From contig CAWHVG010000005.1 of NCBI GenBank assembly GCA_963832725.1, positions 1,550,001 through 1,614,000 of the forward strand: 64,000 bases of DNA, read 5' to 3'. The notes beneath the pieces were generated by a model. The model made no database searches. It saw nothing but the letters and a program-made list of their open reading frames with translations, and was not told the DNA's origin. Numbering within the stretch: the stretch's first letter is position 1; each line of letters starts with the position of its first letter. A program made the position numbers and the translations under genes. Below are positions 59,922 to 64,000 of this stretch, piece after piece. Source of the stretch: JAEZBP01 sp963832725 (GTDB lineage: Bacteria; Myxococcota_A; Polyangia; Polyangiales; Sandaracinaceae).

Positions 59922-61187
59922 TCAGTGCAGCTCGCGCAGGGCCTGCTCGACGCGGGCGCGGTCCAGCTCGCCCTCGCCCTGGAGCGCGCGCTGGTAGAAG
60001 TGGCGCGCCTGATCGACGTCGTGGCGGCCGCGCATGACGTCGCCCATCAGCGCGAGGGCCTGGGCGTCGTTCGGATGCGAGCCGATGACGCGCTGCAGGA
60101 ACCCGTGCGCCAGGACCGGCCGCTCCTGCGAGAGCGCCAGCCGGGCGGCGCTCAAGAGGGGCGCGGCGTCGCTCGGGTTCAGATCGGCCGCGTGCCGGTA
60201 CTGCTCGAAGGCCTCGTCGGCACGATCGGTCCGCGCGAGCACGTCGGCCAGCGCCGTCGCCGCGTCGGAGTCGTTGGCCACCTCACCGAGCGCGTCGCGG
60301 AGGGTCTGCTCGGCCTGGTCGAGGTTGCCCGCCGCCATCAGCGCGCGGCCGAGGCCCGTCCTCGCCGCCGGCAGGTGGCTGTCCCGCTCGATGGCCGCGC
60401 GGAACTCCTGCACCGCCGGCTCGTTCTGACCGGCGTGGAGGAGCGCCTCGCCGAGCGCCTGATGCGCGGGCGCCCAGCTCGGCCGGTTGCTCACCGCCCG
60501 GCGCAGGCTCTCGATCGCCTCGTCCCCCGAGAGGAGCTGCCCGAGCGCGTAGTCGACGTCGGGATCGTTCGGGGCCAGCTCGTGCGCGCGCCGCAGCTCA
60601 CGCAGCGCGTCGTCGTTGCGATGTGCCTGCGCATAGAGCTGACCGAGCCCGAGGTGCGGCGCTGCGCTCTCGCCGTTGGCGGCGATGGCACGGCGGTAGG
60701 CATCCTCGGCCTCGGCCACCTGAGCGCGCAGGCGGTGGGCGTCGCCGAGCGCCAGCAGCGCGTCGAAGTCGTTCGGCGCTTGCTGGAGCGCCGTCTGCAG
60801 CTCCTCGAACGCGCGAGCGCTGCGGTTCCAGGCCAAGAACGCGCGCGCCTGGCAGACGTGAGACAGGGTGCTCCCCTGCGCCGCCCGCTCGATGGCGCGG
60901 CACTGAGCCCGGGCGCGGCGCTGCTCGTGGCGGGCGAACTCGACGCGGGCCATCTCGTAGAGAGCGGCCGGGTCGTCTCGATGCAAGCGGGACGCCCGCC
61001 GGAGCTGTGCCGCGGCCTGGTCGTAGTGGCCGGCCTCGAGCAGCGCGCGTCCGAGCGCCACCTGCGCATCGTAGTCGCGCGGGGCCTCGCGGGCGGCGGC
61101 GCGGAGGGAGTCGAGCGCGGTCTCCTGCGCCGCCGCGGGGAGCGGAGCGAGGAGGGCGAGCGCGAAGAACAGGGCTCGGCGATGCAC
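59922..61187 (-). CDS. Exported TPR protein
   Basis: 421 residues. Signal peptide ending APLPAAAQ-E (~22). At least ten tetratricopeptide repeats (for example YDAQVALGRALLEAGHYDQA, PNDFDALLALGDAHRL, PNDPDVDYALGQLL, SDAATALADVLARTD). It acts as a protein-binding scaffold in the periplasm. It is divergent from the BamD-like gene (235-base gap). Partner unknown. Confidence 0.88.
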   Translation of the reverse strand: MHRRALFFALALLAPLPAAAQETALDSLRAAAREAPRDYDAQVALGRALLEAGHYDQAAAQLRRASRLHRDDPAALYEMARVEFARHEQRRARAQCRAIERAAQGSTLSHVCQARAFLAWNRSARAFEELQTALQQAPNDFDALLALGDAHRLRAQVAEAEDAYRRAIAANGESAAPHLGLGQLYAQAHRNDDALRELRRAHELAPNDPDVDYALGQLLSGDEAIESLRRAVSNRPSWAPAHQALGEALLHAGQNEPAVQEFRAAIERDSHLPAARTGLGRALMAAGNLDQAEQTLRDALGEVANDSDAATALADVLARTDRADEAFEQYRHAADLNPSDAAPLLSAARLALSQERPVLAHGFLQRVIGSHPNDAQALALMGDVMRGRHDVDQARHFYQRALQGEGELDRARVEQALRELH

Positions 61188-61422
61188 TTTTCGGACCTCG
61201 TGAGCTGGGACGGCGCGCCGGCGCCGGGATTCAGTGCGGTCGACACCCTATCAGAGGCGCCGCCGAGAGGGCATCGGAGCGCGATTCCGGTCTGGCGACG
61301 GGTCGACCCCTTTCGGCCTCCGAGCACGGCGACGCATCGGCCTTCGGACCGTGCCCCGAACCGTCGGCTCGGCTCCTCTCGGCGCGTTGCCGGCGTTCCG
61401 GGTCCAGGTTACGGTCCGCCCG

Positions 61423-62197
61423 GTGCGACGGCTGGCCAGCGTCCTTTTCCGTCTTCCTGCTCGCGGCTTGCGGAGCAGGCACGGCGCCGCACGCGCTGAG
61501 CTACGGCGAGAACGCGCGCCGCTCCTACGAGAACGCCTACCGCGCGTTCGAGGACCGCGACTGCCTGACGGCCGAGCCGCTCTTTCGCCGCATCCGCCGC
61601 GAGTATCCCTACAGCCGCTACGCCGCGCTGGCGGAGCTTCGGCTCGCGGACTGCCACCTGATCCAGAACCAGTACACCGAGGCCATCCGCGGCTACCGCT
61701 CGTTCGTGCGCCACCGCCCCGCGCACGCGGACGTGCCCTACGCGAGCTTCAAGATCGCGGAGTCCTACTTCCGGCAGATCCCCGGCGACTTCTTCCTCTC
61801 GCCACCACCGTGGGAGCGCGACCAAGCGCCTACGAGGCAGGCGCTCCGCGAGCTGCGCCGCTTCATCCTGGACTACCCGGACAGCGAGTACGTCGACGAG
61901 TCGCGCGAGATGGTCCGCCAGTCGCTGACGCTCCTGGCCCGACACGAGCTCTACGCGGCCGACTTCTATCTGACGCGCGACCATCCGCGGGCGGCGGTGG
62001 GCCGGCTCCGGCACCTCCTGAACGTCTACGAGGGCTCCGGCATCGAGCCGCAGGCGCTGCTCCTGCTGGGCCGGGTGTACCTGCACATGCGCGAGGTCCG
62101 CGACGCGCGCCGCACCTTCGAGGAGCTTATCGACCGCTTCCCGGAGAGCGGCTACGCCGAGCAGGCGCGAGCGTACCTCCGCCAGTTCGAAGGCTGA
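61423..62197 (+). CDS. bamD: BamD-like outer-membrane assembly lipoprotein (frameshift)
   Basis: ~258 residues. TPR-type lipoprotein: lipobox LLAACG, then RRSYENAYRAFEDRDCLTAE, LFRRIRREYPYSRYAALAEL, QNQYTEAIRGYRSFVRHRP, FILDYPDSEYVDES and AADFYLTRDHPRAAVGRLRH, all in the BamD/YfiO register. The GTG 61423 start frame gives VRRLASVL, and a frame break at ~61445 (four T where three are expected) is needed to reach SVFLLAACG. Role: partner of BamA in outer-membrane protein insertion, probably essential. Confidence 0.85.
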
Positions 62198-62329
62198 AGT
62201 TCGGCCCGACGTCGGCCCGGCTGCCAGTGGAGCGGCGCATCGGCGTGTCCCTCGCCGGACACCGAGCCGGGCCGCGCGCCGAGACCTTTCGGGCTCGGTC
62301 CTTCACGGCCCGCTGCTTTCGACCCGGCT

Positions 62330-62866
62330 CTACCGGGGCTCGACGTCGGCGTGGCAGTACGACGGACAGGGCGCGCGGATGCACTCGACGTGCGCGCACG
62401 ACGATCCTGACGGGCAGGCGCCGTCCGGCTCGCACTCGACGCCGCAGTCGCCGCTGACGCAGCGGAGGCTCAACGCGAACGAGCCCGAGACGCCCGGACT
62501 GCTTCGAACGGCCACCAGGTAGGTCGCGGGCTGGGGCGCGGTCATCGCGATGCGTTCCTGACCGCGGGCCAGGATGGGTACGCGCTCCCACTCCGTATCC
62601 GGCGTGAGCGGCCCGTAGAAGAGCACTTCGGCCGGCACACCGGTCACCGATGCCGCCACCGTGGCGCCCTGCGCGGCGGTGATCACGAACCCCGCCGCCT
62701 GCTCGGCCTCGAACGATCCGTGAACCTCCTGCCCCGGCTCGACCCGGCCGAGCACGCGGATGTGCGCCGGACCGGCCTCGGTCGCCGGGATGGCGCCGTA
62801 GCGCGTGGCGGACACCGACTGCACACAGCCGGCGAGGAGCACAGCCATCACGCACGCGCGCCACAT
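62330..62866 (-). CDS. Lipoprotein with Cys-rich tail
   Basis: 178 residues. Signal MWRACVMAVLLAGCVQSV (lipobox LAGC). The middle is beta-rich (EVHGSFEAEQAAGFVITAAQ, YLVAVRSSPGVSGSFALSL) and recalls a PPC-like domain. The C-terminus has eight Cys in ~40 residues (CVSGDCGVECEPDGACP, CAHVECIRAPCPSYC), suggesting a disulfide-knotted tail. It is divergent from the OmpA-family gene. Family not named. Confidence 0.7.
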   Translation of the reverse strand: MWRACVMAVLLAGCVQSVSATRYGAIPATEAGPAHIRVLGRVEPGQEVHGSFEAEQAAGFVITAAQGATVAASVTGVPAEVLFYGPLTPDTEWERVPILARGQERIAMTAPQPATYLVAVRSSPGVSGSFALSLRCVSGDCGVECEPDGACPSGSSCAHVECIRAPCPSYCHADVEPR

Positions 62867-62995
62867 GGCTCGGATGTGACTCCCGCGCGAGCGGGGACAA
62901 GGCGCACTGTCGCTCGAGGTCGGGGTCTTCCCAATCGTGGCGAGAGCGGTCCGCACGCTATCCTCCGCGCGCCTATCCCCCATCGGAGGACGAAC

Positions 62996-63446
62996 ATGCG
63001 TCAGAGGATCGGAGCCTTCTTCCTCGTCGCCGCGCTCACCGGCTGCGGCGCGAGCGTCAATCAGAGCAACGACGGAACGCTGCGGGTCGAGCTGCGCGGC
63101 AACCGGATCGTGATCAACGACCGCGTCCGCTTCGAGCTCGACAGCGACGTCCTGCTGGCCCGCTCCACGCCGATCCTCAATCGCGTGATCGAGGTGCTGG
63201 GCGAGCACCCGGAGAATCGTGCGGGTGCAGGTCCAAGGGCACACCAGCACCGACGGCGACGAGGCGCACAACCAGACGCTCTCGGAGCAGCGCGCCGCGA
63301 GGGTCGCGAGCTACCTGCGCGAGCACGGCGTGACCCAGGAGGTCACTTCGCAAGGCTACGGCGAGACCTACCCGCTCTGCCGCGAAGAGACCGAGGAGTG
63401 CAACGAGCAGAACCGCCGCGTCGAGTTCTTCGTCGACATGCGCTGA
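62996..63446 (+). CDS. OmpA-family peptidoglycan-binding lipoprotein (frameshift)
   Basis: ~150 residues. Lipobox AALTGCGAS. OmpA-like domain: VRFELDSDVLLARSTPILNR, then after a frame break near 63214 (GAGAATCG should be GAGATCG) VQVQGHTSTDGDEAHNQTLS, RAARVASYLREHGV and NEQNRRVEFFVDM. These are the usual peptidoglycan-contacting motifs (GHTD-type and NRRVE). GGAGGA is 5 bases before ATG 62996. It anchors the outer membrane to the cell wall; Pal-like. Confidence 0.85.
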
Positions 63447-63512
63447 ACACGACGCAACGTCGCTCCCGCGATTGGCGATAAGCAGGGTATGCTCACGCTT
63501 CGAGGAGGCCTC

Positions 63513-64000
63513 ATGCCCGACTGGGACGGATCCGATTTTTCCGACGAGACGCTTCCCGTCCTCCGGCCTCGGCACCTGCACCGGCCGAGCACGGCGCACG
63601 AGATGTGCGTAGCGGGCCGCACCGACGTCGGCTGCGTGCGCGAGCAGAACGAGGACACCTTCCTCATCGCCGAGCTGGGCCGCTCGCTCGACGTGCGCGA
63701 GACCAGCCTGGCGGTCCCCGACGCCTCGCGGCACATCGCGGGGCCCAAGGGCACGCTGATGATGGTCGCCGACGGCATGGGCGGGCACGGCGGTGGCGAG
63801 GTCGCCAGCGCGGTGGCGGTGGACACGATCGCGCAGTTCGCGCTCTACGCGATGCCGTGGATGAGCGTGCCCGACGAGGCGGCCGAGAAGGCGCTCCTCG
63901 AGAAGCTCGGCGACGCGATGACCCACTGTCAGGCCCGGCTGGAGCAGGTCGCGCTGCGCAAGCACATCGACCACTTCAAGCCCGGCACCACCCTGACCCT
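63513..64000 (+). CDS. PP2C-type Ser/Thr phosphatase (3' end outside window)
   Basis: 162 residues visible. PPM/PP2C family: GRTDVGCVREQNEDTFLI (metal/Asp and Arg motif), LMMVADGMGGHGGGEVASAV (Asp/Gly metal motif). GAGGAGG lies 5 bases before ATG 63513; ATG 63489 in frame is less likely. It dephosphorylates Ser/Thr proteins and could oppose kinases such as the one at 21019. It is cut off by the window end. Confidence 0.85.
   Translation, partial: MPDWDGSDFSDETLPVLRPRHLHRPSTAHEMCVAGRTDVGCVREQNEDTFLIAELGRSLDVRETSLAVPDASRHIAGPKGTLMMVADGMGGHGGGEVASAVAVDTIAQFALYAMPWMSVPDEAAEKALLEKLGDAMTHCQARLEQVALRKHIDHFKPGTTLT

Overview
The window is very GC-rich, densely coded DNA with strong G/C bias at third codon positions. 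It looks like a Myxococcota chromosome, probably Polyangia/Sandaracinaceae-like. This inference rests on many short lipoproteins with Asp-Ala-Gly-rich stalks, two giant Cys-rich proteins built from MopE-type repeats, a MYXO-CTERM-like C-terminal tail, a Ser/Thr kinase, a PP2C phosphatase and paired ferritin-like surface proteins. I found no rRNA, tRNA, CRISPR array or complete transposase.

Layout. 1-9.1 kb is an envelope/surface region: a ferritin-like protein, a small lipoprotein, a lipoprotein with a possible papain-like fold, and two overlapping MopE-repeat proteins (one with a von Willebrand A domain, one with a formylglycine-enzyme-like domain). 9.3-18.6 kb is metabolic: a quinone oxidoreductase, glutathione-dependent formaldehyde detoxification (frmA-frmB), a methyltransferase, a YgiQ radical-SAM protein and a divergent LysR/NAD(P)-binding pair. 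18.6-25.3 kb holds a vWA lipoprotein, an XRE/response-regulator/kinase operon, and a hydrolase divergent from an MmyB-type regulator. 25.4-33 kb is a tightly packed cyclitol catabolic operon (DegT aminotransferase, iolB, iolD, iolE, transaldolase-family protein, xylose-isomerase-like protein), followed by an enoyl-CoA hydratase. 33-45 kb carries AlgH/YqgE, an acyltransferase, a lipoprotein esterase, 3-hydroxyacyl-CoA dehydrogenase, a GST-like protein, a CPBP protease, a hybrid-sensor histidine kinase and tandem phosphodiesterases. 45.05-45.4 kb has two abutting MITE-like elements that share CTAG target sites. 45.5-64 kb has hypothetical secreted proteins, a glycosyltransferase with a metal chaperone, a CRTAC1-like beta-propeller, a PQQ-like propeller, a lipoprotein methyltransferase, LipM, Dus, a second ferritin-like lipoprotein, a TPR protein, BamD, an OmpA-family lipoprotein and the start of a PP2C phosphatase.

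The most striking technical property is the number of single-base frameshifts. About 16 lie in 14 otherwise well-conserved genes, mostly +1 insertions, and several sit in the same YCGATY sequence context. I treat these as consensus errors rather than pseudogenes and annotate each gene across its shift. The most biologically interesting parts are the amino-cyclitol-like operon, the overlapping XRE/receiver/degenerate-kinase module with iterated operator-like sites, the twin MITEs at CTAG, and a lipoprotein-anchored SAM methyltransferase.
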